DNA from: Enhygromyxa salina
GTDB taxonomy: Bacteria; Myxococcota_A; Polyangia; Nannocystales; Nannocystaceae
DNA length: 64,000 bases
NCBI RefSeq assembly: GCF_002994635.1
Contig: NZ_PVNL01000054.1
Coordinates: 1 to 64,000, forward strand
Direction: 5' to 3'
Made by a program: the position numbers and the translations under genes. Under the pieces are notes generated by a model. That model ran no database searches. It was not told where the DNA came from and was given only the letters and a program-made list of their open reading frames with translations. Of this stretch, positions 14,513-22,719 are shown piece after piece; the stretch's first letter is position 1, and every line of letters starts with the position of its first letter.

Positions 14513-15403
14513 ATGCCGCTCCGCTTTCTCCATTGCTCCGACATCCACCTGCTGAGCCTCCGCGGGGTGGGGCCACATCGGTTCCTCAACAAGCGCCTGA
14601 CCGGCGGTGTCAACCTCATGCTCAAGCGGGGCAAGCACCACGATGGCAGGTTGTTCGATCGGCTGGTCGAGCACGCCCGCGAGCTCGCGGTCGATCGAGT
14701 CGTGATCACCGGTGACCTCAGCAACCTCGCGCTCGAGCAGGAGTTCGAGCACATCGCCGACAAGCTCGCGGGCATCGGGCTGCCGGTCACCGTGATCCCC
14801 GGCAACCATGACGCGTACACGCGTGGCTCGGTGCGGAGCCGCCGCTTCGAGGCCATGCTGGGCCAGTTCATGGAGGGCGAGCGCGCCGACAACGACGGGC
14901 AGTACTACCCGTTCGTCCAGCGCTTCGAGGAGGTCGCGCTGGTCGGCGTCTCGACTGCCCAGGCCAGCTTGCCCCTGTACGCGGTGGGCACCGTCGGCGA
15001 CGCGCAGCTCGGGCGCCTCGATGCCGCGCTCGAGCGGCTGCAGGGCGAGGGCCTCACGCGGATCGTGCTGATTCACCACCCGGTGATGCACGGCGAGGCC
15101 CTGCGTCGGCATGACCTGATCGATCTCGAGGCCTTCGGGCAGGTCGTCGCCCGTCGCGGCGCCGAGTTGATCTTGCATGGCCACGAGCACCGGGAGATCC
15201 AGGGCACGATCCCGGGCGTCGACGCGCCGGTACCGGTCCACGGGATCAGCTCCGCGACCAACACCTCGCGCCACCCAGGCCGCGAAGCCGCGTTTTGCGT
15301 GTATCGCGTGGAAGGCCGGCAGATCGACCGCGACGTGTATCGCTGGGACGGCGACGACTTTCGCCCAGCCAGCGCAACTGCGGCCGCGCGCGCGCTCGGG
15401 TGA
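14513..15403 (+). CDS. Calcineurin-like metallophosphoesterase
   Basis: This 296-residue cytosolic phosphoesterase has the full dinuclear metal set in order: SDIHL (8-12), GDLSN near 65, GNHDAY near 98, an HHP motif near 190, and GHEHREI near 222. The CpdA/Icc branch of the superfamily has this arrangement and cleaves cyclic nucleotides or other phosphodiesters; the real substrate is unknown. It diverges from aspS across 288 bp. There is no clear ribosome binding site before the ATG. The end lies about 360 bp before the next kinase gene, beyond a repeat-rich gap. Confidence 0.88.
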   Translation: MPLRFLHCSDIHLLSLRGVGPHRFLNKRLTGGVNLMLKRGKHHDGRLFDRLVEHARELAVDRVVITGDLSNLALEQEFEHIADKLAGIGLPVTVIPGNHDAYTRGSVRSRRFEAMLGQFMEGERADNDGQYYPFVQRFEEVALVGVSTAQASLPLYAVGTVGDAQLGRLDAALERLQGEGLTRIVLIHHPVMHGEALRRHDLIDLEAFGQVVARRGAELILHGHEHREIQGTIPGVDAPVPVHGISSATNTSRHPGREAAFCVYRVEGRQIDRDVYRWDGDDFRPASATAAARALG

Positions 15404-15542
15404 CGATCCGGTCGGCCCCGCTCACCCGGCACCCAGTCGGTAGGGGAACCAGCACCGCACAGGCGAGCAGCGATCTGCGGCGCCAGGCTCGGGGCTGATC
15501 GGACCCCGTCAGTGACCCGTCGGAGGCCTGCGCATCGAGGGC

Positions 15543-15674
15543 GCGACCGGACGCGAAGCGGCCGCTCAAAGCCAAGTGCATGAACGGCAGCCGAGCCCCC
15601 TTCTAGGGGGCCACACATGCGCCCGCGCACAGCTAGCCCCGAGGAGCGCAGCGACCGGACGCGAAGCGGCCGCT
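15543..15674. repeat. Direct repeat pair, 24 bp, 108 bp apart
   Basis: A 24-bp sequence with core GCGACCGGACGCGAAGCGGC occurs at 15543-15566 and again at 15651-15674. The pair brackets the short hairpin element. The arrangement resembles the flanks of the 0.1-0.5 kb elements, where GCGAAGCG motifs also border the hairpin. Confidence 0.85.
15591..15619 (-). repeat. Short relative of the hairpin-bearing element
   Basis: The core GAGCCCCCTTCTAGGGGG followed by CCACACATGCG matches the inverted copy at 431-460 apart from one base (CCACTCATGCG there). The rest of the 88-bp unit has diverged or been replaced. It shows that the element is dispersed rather than purely local. Confidence 0.85.
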
Positions 15675-15678
15675 TTCG

Positions 15679-15750
15679 GCGAAGTCCCAGATGTCTGTGG
15701 GGGTAAAAACCAGTGCGAAGTCCCAGATGTCTGTGGGGGTAAAAACCAGT
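15679..15750 (+). repeat. 36-bp perfect tandem duplication at the kinase promoter
   Basis: Two perfect 36-bp units (15679-15714, 15715-15750) each contain CCCAGATGTCTG and GTGGGGGTAAAAACCAGT. The final T of the second copy is the first base of the TACAGT -10 box. The repeat therefore fills the -12 to -80 region of the FHA kinase promoter, where an activator or repressor could bind as two phased dimers (36 bp is about 3.4 helical turns). Confidence 0.9.
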
Positions 15751-15755
15751 ACAGT
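15750..15755 (+). promoter_or_regulatory. Candidate -10 box (TACAGT) of the FHA kinase gene
   Basis: TACAGT ends 7 nt before the ATG at 15763, with no ribosome binding site between. It supports that ATG over the in-frame ATGs at 15691 and 15727, which lie inside the tandem repeat. Confidence 0.55.
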
Positions 15756-15762
15756 GGCCGCG

Positions 15763-17001
15763 ATGGCCGAATGCCCGCACAAGCGGATCCGGCCCCTCGG
15801 TGAAGGGGCGGTCGGCGACGTGCATTTGTGTGTCGACGTGATCGACCGCCGCCTCGTCGTGGTGAAGTGGTTGCGCGCCGAGGTCCACGAGAACAGCGAA
15901 GCGGCGGTCCGCTTCACTCGTGAGGCCGACCTGATGTTGAGCATGAACCTCTACGGCGTGATCCGGGTCGAGACGTGGAACGTCGACGACTACGGGCGCA
16001 CGTGGATGGCGATGGAGTTCGTCGACGGGTTGGTGCCCTCGGCGGTGATCCGGCCCGGCGACGGATGGGCAGTGCACCGCATGCTCGAGGGCGTGGGCCG
16101 CAGCCTCGACGAGCTCCACGGCGACGGCGTGCTGCACCGCGATCTCAAGCCCGACAACGTGTTGCTGCGCAACCGACCCGACGGCTGGGAGCCCGTGATC
16201 ATCGATCTCGGCATCGCCAAGTGGCTGTCCGAAGAGGCCGCGACCACGACTGGCTCGGTGTTCGGGACCCCGCACTACATGAGCCCGGAGCAATTCCGCG
16301 ACACCAAGCACGTCGGCCCGGCCACGGATCGCTACGCGCTCGCGGTGCTGTGCTACGAGCTGCTGTGTGGTCGGCCGCCCTTCGACGGGCGCAACCTACC
16401 GGATCTGCTTCAGCAGCACATGAACGCCCCGGTGCCCCCGCTGCGGGTCCCGATCCCGGCGCAGGCCCACGAGAACGGCAGCACCCTGCACGCCAGCGAC
16501 CAGCGGGTGGTCGCGGCGCCCAACATCGATCGCTTCATGGAGAAGGCGATGGCCAAGGATCCGCGCCATCGCTACTCCAGCTCGCGCGAGCAGTCCGACG
16601 CGTTCGCCCAGGCGGCCATGGCCGATCAGCTGTGGGCGCCCCCCGCCCGGCCCCAGCCGCTGTTCACGCCGCTGCCGATGCCAGTGATCCAGTTCAGCAG
16701 CCCGCAGGACCCCACGATCAAGAGCTTCGACGTGCGTCAGGGCCCGGTCGTGCTCGGCCGCCACGAGGCGTGTCAGTTCCAGGTCACCTCGCGGCGGCTC
16801 AGCCGGCTGCACGCGTGCGTCTTCAGTCATCGTGGGCAGCTGTGGCTCGCGGATCTGCACAGCCAAAACGGCACGGTCTTTCAGGGGCGCAGCATGACCC
16901 CAGGGATCCCGTCGCCGCTTCCAACTGACGGCACCAAGGCGTCGATTCGCCTCTACGATCGAGAGATCATCATTCAGGCGATCCCGGGGCCCGCGAGCTG
17001 A
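15763..17001 (+). CDS. Ser/Thr protein kinase with C-terminal FHA domain
   Basis: This 412-residue soluble kinase has a Hanks catalytic domain at residues about 5-280: loop GEGAVG (13-18), Lys35 in VVVKW, HRDLKPDN (125-132), DLG (148-150, in place of DFG) and GTPHYMSPEQ. The DLG variant is tolerated in many bacterial kinases. A forkhead-associated domain (about 325-400) carries GRHEACQF, SRLHACV and the HSQNGTVFQG phosphothreonine-binding signature. It probably docks on phosphorylated partners or its own phosphosites. There is no membrane segment. Two in-frame upstream ATGs are rejected because they lie in a tandem repeat upstream of the promoter. The cytochrome gene follows after about 15 bp and is likely co-transcribed. 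Confidence 0.92.
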   Translation: MAECPHKRIRPLGEGAVGDVHLCVDVIDRRLVVVKWLRAEVHENSEAAVRFTREADLMLSMNLYGVIRVETWNVDDYGRTWMAMEFVDGLVPSAVIRPGDGWAVHRMLEGVGRSLDELHGDGVLHRDLKPDNVLLRNRPDGWEPVIIDLGIAKWLSEEAATTTGSVFGTPHYMSPEQFRDTKHVGPATDRYALAVLCYELLCGRPPFDGRNLPDLLQQHMNAPVPPLRVPIPAQAHENGSTLHASDQRVVAAPNIDRFMEKAMAKDPRHRYSSSREQSDAFAQAAMADQLWAPPARPQPLFTPLPMPVIQFSSPQDPTIKSFDVRQGPVVLGRHEACQFQVTSRRLSRLHACVFSHRGQLWLADLHSQNGTVFQGRSMTPGIPSPLPTDGTKASIRLYDREIIIQAIPGPAS

Positions 17002-17016
17002 GCTCCCGGCGTGACC

Positions 17017-19014
17017 ATGGCGCGCGCGTGGCTGGCTCCGACGCTGCTGTTCGGTCCCGCGCTGGCCTGGTCGATCGCGGCGGCGGCCGGGCTCGCGTGG
17101 ACGGCCACCGACACCGCGGCGTGGGCTGACCTCGAGCGCCACGGCGATCCGGTCGCGGGCTCGGCCTCGTGCCGCGGCTGTCATCCGCAGCAGTGGCAGA
17201 GCTGGCACGACAGCTGGCATCGGACGATGACCCAGCGGCCCGAGACTGGCCGCGTCGTCGCGGCCGAGCGGGCGCTGGTCGGGCCGGTCGGCCCGGTCGG
17301 GCCGGTCGGGCCGGCCGCAGGGTCGGGCCGTCAGCGACAAGCGGGGGTCCTCGCGCCGTTCGCGGGCGAGCAGCTCGACTACGGTGGATTCCGCGCGACC
17401 ATGGATCGCGGCGACGACGGCACGCCGCGGGTTGTCGTCCAGCGCCTCGACGACGCGGGGGATCAGGTCGTCGGTTCGCCCGTGCTCGACGTCGCGGTCG
17501 CGCTGACGGTCGGTAGCCATCGCTATCAGCAGTACGTCGCACAGCTCGGCCGAGCGGGCGGCGACGACTCCGAGCTGTGGCGGCTGCCGGTCGCGTGGCA
17601 CCGGGCCGAGCAGCGCTGGATCCACATGAACGGGGCGTTCGTCGAGCCCGAGGGCGAGGTCGGCTCACTGCCCGACTACGAGCGCCACCTGAGCCGCTGG
17701 AACGACAACTGCGTATTCTGCCACAACACCGAGCCGGTGCCCGGGCGCAGCGACGACTGGCCAGGCTTTCGGACCCGCGTCGGCGAGCTCGGGATCGCGT
17801 GCGAGGCCTGTCACGGGCCGGCCAGCGTCCACCTCGAGCGCCACCTCGGCAACCCGCTGCGCCGCCTGCTCGCGTCCGCCGATCCCGGCACGGATGGATC
17901 GATCGCCAACCCGTCGACGCTCACGCCCGCGCGCGAGAGCGAGGTCTGCGGTCGATGTCACGGCCAGCGGATCGCCAAGGACATCGCCGCTGTGATGCGC
18001 GACGGCGACGGCTTCATCGCCGGGGACGAGCTCGCCAGCGTGTCGCGCCCGATCTTCGCCGACTCGACGATCGCCGGGGCCGAGGGGCTGGAGCACGGGC
18101 GCCCGTTCGCCGCGAGGTTCTGGCCCGACGGGACCCCGCGCCTGTCCGCGTACGAGTACCAGGGCCTGCTGTTGTCGCCGTGCTGGGATCCCGCGGGAGA
18201 CGACGGCCTCGGCTGCGGGCACTGCCACGACATGCACGGGGCCACCCCCGATGGTCAGCCCCGCGCCGGACGGACCGGGGAGGGCGCCTGCGTCAGCTGT
18301 CACTCGCCGGACACGCTCGGCGGCGCGCAGCGTTCGGGCGGGCACGGCGGTCATGGCCAGCACGTGGGCGCCGTCGACTGTCTCGACTGCCACATGCCGC
18401 GGATCACCTACGGCTTGCTCGAGGGCATGGTCACCCACCGGATCTCGAGCCCTGATCCGGCCGCGTTGCTCGGGCGCGCCGACCAACCTGACGCGTGCAC
18501 GCAGTGCCACGTCGATCGCTCGCGCGCGTGGGCGGCCGAGTCGATGGCGGCGCTGAACCTGCGATCCAGCCCGGTCGATCCGAGCGCCGCGCAGGCCGAA
18601 GAGCGGGTCGCGTCCCGCGTGGTCCTGGACTTGATCGGCGGCGATCCGATCCAGCGCAACCTGGCCGCGCACGCGCTCGCGCGACCGGGCGCGACCGGAT
18701 CGCTCGAGGCCCGCATGGCGTGGATCGCCGAGGGGCTCGAGGACGAGTACCCCTCGGTTCGGTGGTTTGCGTGGCGAGGGCTGCGGTCGCTGGTCGAGCA
18801 GCTGGACGTCGAGCAGGTCGAACAGCAGGACCGCCGCGCCGCGCTGCTCGACGAGCTGCAGCAGTTCGACTACCTCGGGCCGATCGACGCCCGCGTCGAG
18901 ATCATCACCCGCGTGCGCGCGCTGCTGGGTCCCGGGCCGCTGGCCGATCACCCCGAGCTGCACGAGCAGCTGGCGGCCGATCGCTGGGCCCTGGCGATCT
19001 GGATCGGCGAGTGA
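17017..19014 (+). CDS. Exported octaheme c-type cytochrome
   Basis: This 665-residue protein has an N-terminal hydrophobic segment (about 5-30) that acts as a signal or anchor. Eight CXXCH haem-attachment motifs begin at residues 52, 232, 262, 311, 400, 425, 455 and 494. Clusters of this kind are typical of cytochrome c554/doubled-CXXCH proteins that move electrons in the periplasm. The region after residue 515 has no haem motif and looks helical, HEAT-like (EARMAWIAEGLEDEYPSVRW). Between the first and second haems a GPV tripeptide repeat (codons near 17281-17313) makes a short flexible collagen-like stretch. A GTG at 17011 is an alternative start. It follows the FHA kinase closely. Confidence 0.88.
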   Translation: MARAWLAPTLLFGPALAWSIAAAAGLAWTATDTAAWADLERHGDPVAGSASCRGCHPQQWQSWHDSWHRTMTQRPETGRVVAAERALVGPVGPVGPVGPAAGSGRQRQAGVLAPFAGEQLDYGGFRATMDRGDDGTPRVVVQRLDDAGDQVVGSPVLDVAVALTVGSHRYQQYVAQLGRAGGDDSELWRLPVAWHRAEQRWIHMNGAFVEPEGEVGSLPDYERHLSRWNDNCVFCHNTEPVPGRSDDWPGFRTRVGELGIACEACHGPASVHLERHLGNPLRRLLASADPGTDGSIANPSTLTPARESEVCGRCHGQRIAKDIAAVMRDGDGFIAGDELASVSRPIFADSTIAGAEGLEHGRPFAARFWPDGTPRLSAYEYQGLLLSPCWDPAGDDGLGCGHCHDMHGATPDGQPRAGRTGEGACVSCHSPDTLGGAQRSGGHGGHGQHVGAVDCLDCHMPRITYGLLEGMVTHRISSPDPAALLGRADQPDACTQCHVDRSRAWAAESMAALNLRSSPVDPSAAQAEERVASRVVLDLIGGDPIQRNLAAHALARPGATGSLEARMAWIAEGLEDEYPSVRWFAWRGLRSLVEQLDVEQVEQQDRRAALLDELQQFDYLGPIDARVEIITRVRALLGPGPLADHPELHEQLAADRWALAIWIGE

Positions 19015-19047
19015 CGGGGGCGAGGTTCGGCGCTACAACCGGGTCGC

Positions 19048-19455
19048 GTGAGCGCTGATCGACACCTCCGCGCCTCGATCGCCCTCGTCGCGCTGTTCCT
19101 GGCCAGCGGCCTGTGGCTCGAGGCCATGTACGGTCTGCGCGCCGAAGGCTGGATCGACGATCCGCTGCGCCGTGAATTCCTGCGGCTCGGCCACGCCCAC
19201 GGCGGCCTACTCGGACTCGTCAACATCGCGCTCGCGTGGGCGCTCGAGCGCCTGGCCACGCCGGCGAGCTGGGCCCGCAAGATCCGTTGGGCTGCATTGC
19301 TCGGCGCCGCGCTCGTCGGCGCCGGCTTCATGCTCGGGGGCCTGCTGCACGGCCCCACGGATCCGGGACCCCCCGTGCTCGCGGTCCCGGCTGGCGCGAT
19401 GCTGCTGCTGAGCTCGCTCGTCGCGACCGCGCTGCTCAAATCCGACGACGAATAG
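19048..19455 (+). CDS. Small four-helix membrane protein, function unknown
   Basis: This 135-residue protein is almost entirely hydrophobic, with about four transmembrane helices. A conserved-looking GHAHGGLLGLVN motif lies in helix 2 (about residue 49); the paired histidines could bind haem or metal. It starts with GTG 33 bp after the cytochrome gene, preceded by TACAAC with an 8-nt gap. It may serve the same electron-transfer unit as the cytochrome, but I do not recognise a named family. It converges with cls. Confidence 0.7.
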   Translation: MSADRHLRASIALVALFLASGLWLEAMYGLRAEGWIDDPLRREFLRLGHAHGGLLGLVNIALAWALERLATPASWARKIRWAALLGAALVGAGFMLGGLLHGPTDPGPPVLAVPAGAMLLLSSLVATALLKSDDE

Positions 19456-19473
19456 TCCGCGGACAGTCCGAAC

Positions 19474-20982
19474 CTAGAGGAGGGGGGACAGGATTCGGGC
19501 GAAGCCCTCGGCGAGGCGCCAGCGCAGGGGCACGCGTTCGCGATCACTCGCGTGGACCCTGCACCCGTCGGCCAGATCCGCCACGAACACCTGGGCGAGC
19601 GCGCGGGTCACCGCGTCGTCGTAGAACATCGCCGTGACCTCGTAGTTCAGGTACAGGCTGCGCACGTCCATGTTGGCCGAGCCGATCATCGCGACGCTGT
19701 CGTCGACCACCATGTACTTCGCGTGGATCATGCCCGGGCGGTACTCGTGGATCTCGCACCCGGCCGCGAGCAGCTCGTCGTAGTAGCTGCGCGCGGCCCA
19801 GGCGACCAGGCGAATGTCATTGTCGATCGGGTTGGGCACCAGGATCTTGACGTCGACCCCCCGCATCGCGGCGGTCTGCAGGATCAGGCTCAGCGGTTCA
19901 TCGGGGATGAAGTAGGGCGTGACGATCCAGACCCGCTCGAGCGCGGTGCCGATCGCGGCCACGAAGGTCGCGGCGATCACCGAGGCGTTGTTCTCACCGC
20001 GTCGACGGGTCTGATCCGGTCCGCTGGGGATGATCTGGACCAGCGGTCCGGTCGAGGTGATCGGCGTGCTCGGGCGCTCGAGCATCGACATCCCAGCGTC
20101 GCGCCGCGGGAGGTCGGCGTAGAGCTCGACGAGCTGGTCGGTCGCGGTCAGCCAGTCCTCGACGAACACGGCCTCGAGCCCGAGCACGGCGTCGCCGGTC
20201 AGCCGCACGAACAGGTCGTTCCACACCCGCCCGCTGCGGCTCGCGCCCCGATATTCGTCACCGACGTTGAGCCCGCCCGTGAACCCCAGCTCGCCGTCGA
20301 TGCACAACAGCTTGCGATGGTTGCGAAAGTCCAGGCGCCCGCTGGGTCGCGCGATGAAGCGCAGGCGCAGCGGACCGAATCGGGCCACCTCACCCCCGGC
20401 CGCCCGCAGCGGCTCGAAGTGGCGCAGCGGCGTGCCGATGCTGCCGATGTCGTCGTACAGCAGACGAACCTTGACCCCGGCGGCGGCGCGCTCGGTCAGC
20501 AGCTCGATCAGGCGTCGGCCGGTCGCGTCGTCACGCCAGATGTAAAACTGCAGGTGAATCCGATGCTGGGCCGCCGCGATCGCGTGCTCGATCGCCTCGA
20601 AGGCCGGGCGCGGCCGCAGGATCTCGACCGCGTCGGCGTGGCGGATCGGCGCCGCCGAGTGCGCCAGCGCCAGATGCAGCAACCCCCTGACCTGCGGCGT
20701 GACAGCGACCGGAGAGGCCTCGAGGTTGGCGATCTCGGCGGTCGCCTCGGTTGGGCGCAGGCGCAGTCGACGACGGCTGCGTCGGCTGCGCCGTGCCTTG
20801 CGCCGCCCGATCAACAGGTACGCGACCAGGCCAACCACCGGCACGAGCACCAAGATCAGGATCCACGCGAGCGTCGCCGCCGGCCGTCGACGCTCGAGCA
20901 CGATCGTGATCCCGGCGAACACTCCGTACGCGAGCAGGCTGATCTCGACCGCCAAGATCAGCTGTTGGGACGACTCGATCAC
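19474..20982 (-). CDS. cls: Cardiolipin synthase (phospholipase D family)
   Basis: This 502-residue inner-membrane enzyme joins two phosphatidylglycerol molecules to make cardiolipin. Two N-terminal membrane helices (about 8-28 and 35-55) are followed by a basic linker. Two HKD motifs follow: HRKLLCID with GFTGGLNVGDEY, and HAKYMVVDD with MIGSANMDVRS. These are the two catalytic halves of the phospholipase D fold. The open frame extends upstream to an ATG at 21201, but that part crosses a non-coding 29-bp repeat. The GTG at 20982 gives a protein that starts as typical Cls enzymes do, just before helix 1. It converges with the small membrane protein gene. Confidence 0.92.
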   Translation of the reverse strand: MIESSQQLILAVEISLLAYGVFAGITIVLERRRPAATLAWILILVLVPVVGLVAYLLIGRRKARRSRRSRRRLRLRPTEATAEIANLEASPVAVTPQVRGLLHLALAHSAAPIRHADAVEILRPRPAFEAIEHAIAAAQHRIHLQFYIWRDDATGRRLIELLTERAAAGVKVRLLYDDIGSIGTPLRHFEPLRAAGGEVARFGPLRLRFIARPSGRLDFRNHRKLLCIDGELGFTGGLNVGDEYRGASRSGRVWNDLFVRLTGDAVLGLEAVFVEDWLTATDQLVELYADLPRRDAGMSMLERPSTPITSTGPLVQIIPSGPDQTRRRGENNASVIAATFVAAIGTALERVWIVTPYFIPDEPLSLILQTAAMRGVDVKILVPNPIDNDIRLVAWAARSYYDELLAAGCEIHEYRPGMIHAKYMVVDDSVAMIGSANMDVRSLYLNYEVTAMFYDDAVTRALAQVFVADLADGCRVHASDRERVPLRWRLAEGFARILSPLL

Positions 20983-21123
20983 ATCGAACCGGGCGCGCGG
21001 CGAGGGGAGAGGGAGAGCACGGACGATCTGGGCGCCAGGAGCAGGACGCGCGCCGCACTTTAGCGCAACCTCAGCGTGCGCCGTAGCACCGGTGTGCGAA
21101 CGGTTTCCGAGCTGCTGAGGATT

Positions 21124-21208
21124 GGCAGCGAAGCCCCGCCATCGAGATTGAGGCTGGCTGTGCCAGCCCGCCGGGGAGGGGCAGCGAAGCCCCGCCATCA
21201 AGATTGAG
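21124..21208. repeat. 29-bp direct repeat pair around a stem-loop
   Basis: A 29-bp sequence with core GCAGCGAAGCCCCGCCATC, ending AGATTGAG, lies at 21124-21152 and 21180-21208 with one mismatch. Between the copies is a hairpin, GGCTGGC/GCCAGCC. It is in the divergent gap between cls and the aldehyde dehydrogenase gene. Confidence 0.9.
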
Positions 21209-21247
21209 TCCGAATTGCCCTGCGCTGGAAATGCGGGCGCTGACGAC

Positions 21248-21253
21248 TACACT
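21248..21253 (+). promoter_or_regulatory. Candidate -10 box (TACACT) of the aldehyde dehydrogenase gene
   Basis: TACACT ends 7 nt before the GTG at 21261, with no Shine-Dalgarno. CTGGAA is 17 nt upstream as a weak -35. Confidence 0.5.
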
Positions 21254-21260
21254 GCGCGGC

Positions 21261-22646
21261 GTGTCAGACATGATCGAGACCCGCAATCCCGCGACCGGAG
21301 CCTCGCTGCCGAGCCTCCAGGCCTCCACGCTCGCGCAAGTTCAGCGCGAGGTCGCTACCGCGGCGGCCGCTGCGTCGAGCTGGTGGGCGCTGGGGTTCGA
21401 GGCCCGGGCCGACGTGGCGCGCCAGTTCGCCGCGCGGGTCCGGGACGATCGAGCGGTCGCCGACGAGCTCGCGCGATCGATCTCGACCGAGATGGGCAAG
21501 CCGATCAGGCACGCGCGCGCCGAGATCGCCAACCTCCACACCCGGACCGAGGCGTTCATCGAGCGGGCCCGCGAGGCCTGTCAGGACGAGGTCGGCCGCG
21601 AAGGGGCGATTCAGGTCACGACCCAGTGGCGACCGCTCGGGACCGTCGCTGTCATCGCGCCCTGGAACTTCCCGATCAGCACCCCCAACAACCTCGTGAT
21701 GTCGGCGCTGCTGACCGGCAATTCGGTGGTGCTCAAGCCCTCGGAGTTCACCCCGCGAAGCGGCGCCCTGTACCACCAGCTGCTCGCCGCCACGCTGCCC
21801 GCGGGCGTGTTTGGCCTCGTGCAAGGTGGTGGCAGCGTCGGGCGGGCGCTGGTCGAGGCCGACGTCGACATGGTCGCGTTCACCGGCTCGATCGCGACCG
21901 GCCAGGCGATCATGCGCGAGGCCGCCAGCGCGATGAAGCGGCTGGTGCTCGAGCTGGGCGGCAAGGACCCCATGATCGTGCTGCCGGGCGCCGACCTCGA
22001 GGCGGCGGCTCGCTTCGCCGTGCACAATTCACTCAACAACAGCGGCCAGATCTGCGTGGCGACCGAGCGGGTGTTCGTCCACCAAGACGTGCAAGACGCG
22101 TTCGTCGAGCAGGTTCGTCGGCTGGTGTCCGGCTACCGGATCGGCGATCCGCTCGCGGACGACACCGACGTCGGGCCGATGGCGAGCGAAGCCCAGCGCG
22201 AGATCGTGCTCGCGCAGCTCGCCGACGCGCGCGAGCGCGGGGCCGACTTCGTGATCGAGGGCGCCGCCCAGAGTCCCGGCTACTGGCTCAGCCCGAGCGT
22301 GGTGCGATCCGTGTCAGACGACATGCGGATCGCTCGCGAAGAGACCTTCGGGCCCGTCGTCGCGATCTCGAGCTACGCCAACGTCGACGAGGCCGTCGCG
22401 CGAGCCAACGCCACGCGCTACGGGCTCGGCGCCTCGGTCTGGGGCCCACCGGACGCCTCGACCGACGCCGTCGCCGAGCGGCTCGAGGCCGGGATGATCG
22501 GCATCAATCGGGGCCTGAGCGCGGCCGCTGGTGCGCCGTGGGTCGGCTGGAAGATGTCGGGGTTCGGGTACACGCGCAGCACCGCCGGCATGCGCAATTT
22601 CATGCAGCCACGCACCCACGCGCGAACCGTACCCTCCGGGCAGTGA
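21261..22646 (+). CDS. NAD(P)-dependent aldehyde dehydrogenase, succinate-semialdehyde type
   Basis: This 461-residue enzyme oxidises an aldehyde to a carboxylate. Landmarks, numbered from the GTG, are the PWNFP motif (Asn136), KPSE, the FTGSIATG cofactor loop, catalytic Glu231 in LELGGKDP and nucleophile Cys265 in NNSGQICVATER. The compact N-terminus and the ETRNPATG opening resemble the succinate-semialdehyde dehydrogenase (GabD/YneI-like) branch, but the substrate is not certain. The GTG at 21261 is preferred to the ATG at 21270 because a -10-like TACACT ends 7 nt before it. It is a single gene divergent from cls. Confidence 0.88.
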   Translation: MSDMIETRNPATGASLPSLQASTLAQVQREVATAAAAASSWWALGFEARADVARQFAARVRDDRAVADELARSISTEMGKPIRHARAEIANLHTRTEAFIERAREACQDEVGREGAIQVTTQWRPLGTVAVIAPWNFPISTPNNLVMSALLTGNSVVLKPSEFTPRSGALYHQLLAATLPAGVFGLVQGGGSVGRALVEADVDMVAFTGSIATGQAIMREAASAMKRLVLELGGKDPMIVLPGADLEAAARFAVHNSLNNSGQICVATERVFVHQDVQDAFVEQVRRLVSGYRIGDPLADDTDVGPMASEAQREIVLAQLADARERGADFVIEGAAQSPGYWLSPSVVRSVSDDMRIAREETFGPVVAISSYANVDEAVARANATRYGLGASVWGPPDASTDAVAERLEAGMIGINRGLSAAAGAPWVGWKMSGFGYTRSTAGMRNFMQPRTHARTVPSGQ

Positions 22647-22707
22647 ATGGCTCGCTCGCTAGCGCGCGCGCCTCGAATCTGACTTCGAAGCTGCGCGGCA
22701 TGTTTGC

Positions 22708-22713
22708 TATCGT
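22708..22713 (+). promoter_or_regulatory. Candidate -10 box (TATCGT) of the 22720 gene
   Basis: TATCGT ends 6 nt before the ATG. TCGAAG lies exactly 17 nt upstream, the same hexamer and spacing seen before the molybdopterin oxidoreductase gene's TATACT. Confidence 0.5.
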
Positions 22714-22719
22714 TCGCCC

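Larger units (their letters stand above)
15404..15762. other. Repeat-rich intergenic region upstream of the FHA kinase
   Basis: This 359-bp gap holds no gene. It contains two copies of a 24-bp repeat (15543-15566 and 15651-15674), a shortened copy of the hairpin element (15591-15619) and a 36-bp tandem duplication (15679-15750) that abuts the kinase promoter. These are listed separately. Confidence 0.85.

Noticed and set aside
14225..15274. N-terminal extension of aspS in the open frame
   Set aside because: It runs antisense through the metallophosphoesterase gene, and AspRS homology starts at the ATG at 14224.
20983..21201. Longer N-terminus for cardiolipin synthase
   Set aside because: It would translate through the 29-bp intergenic repeat and has no membrane or signal features.
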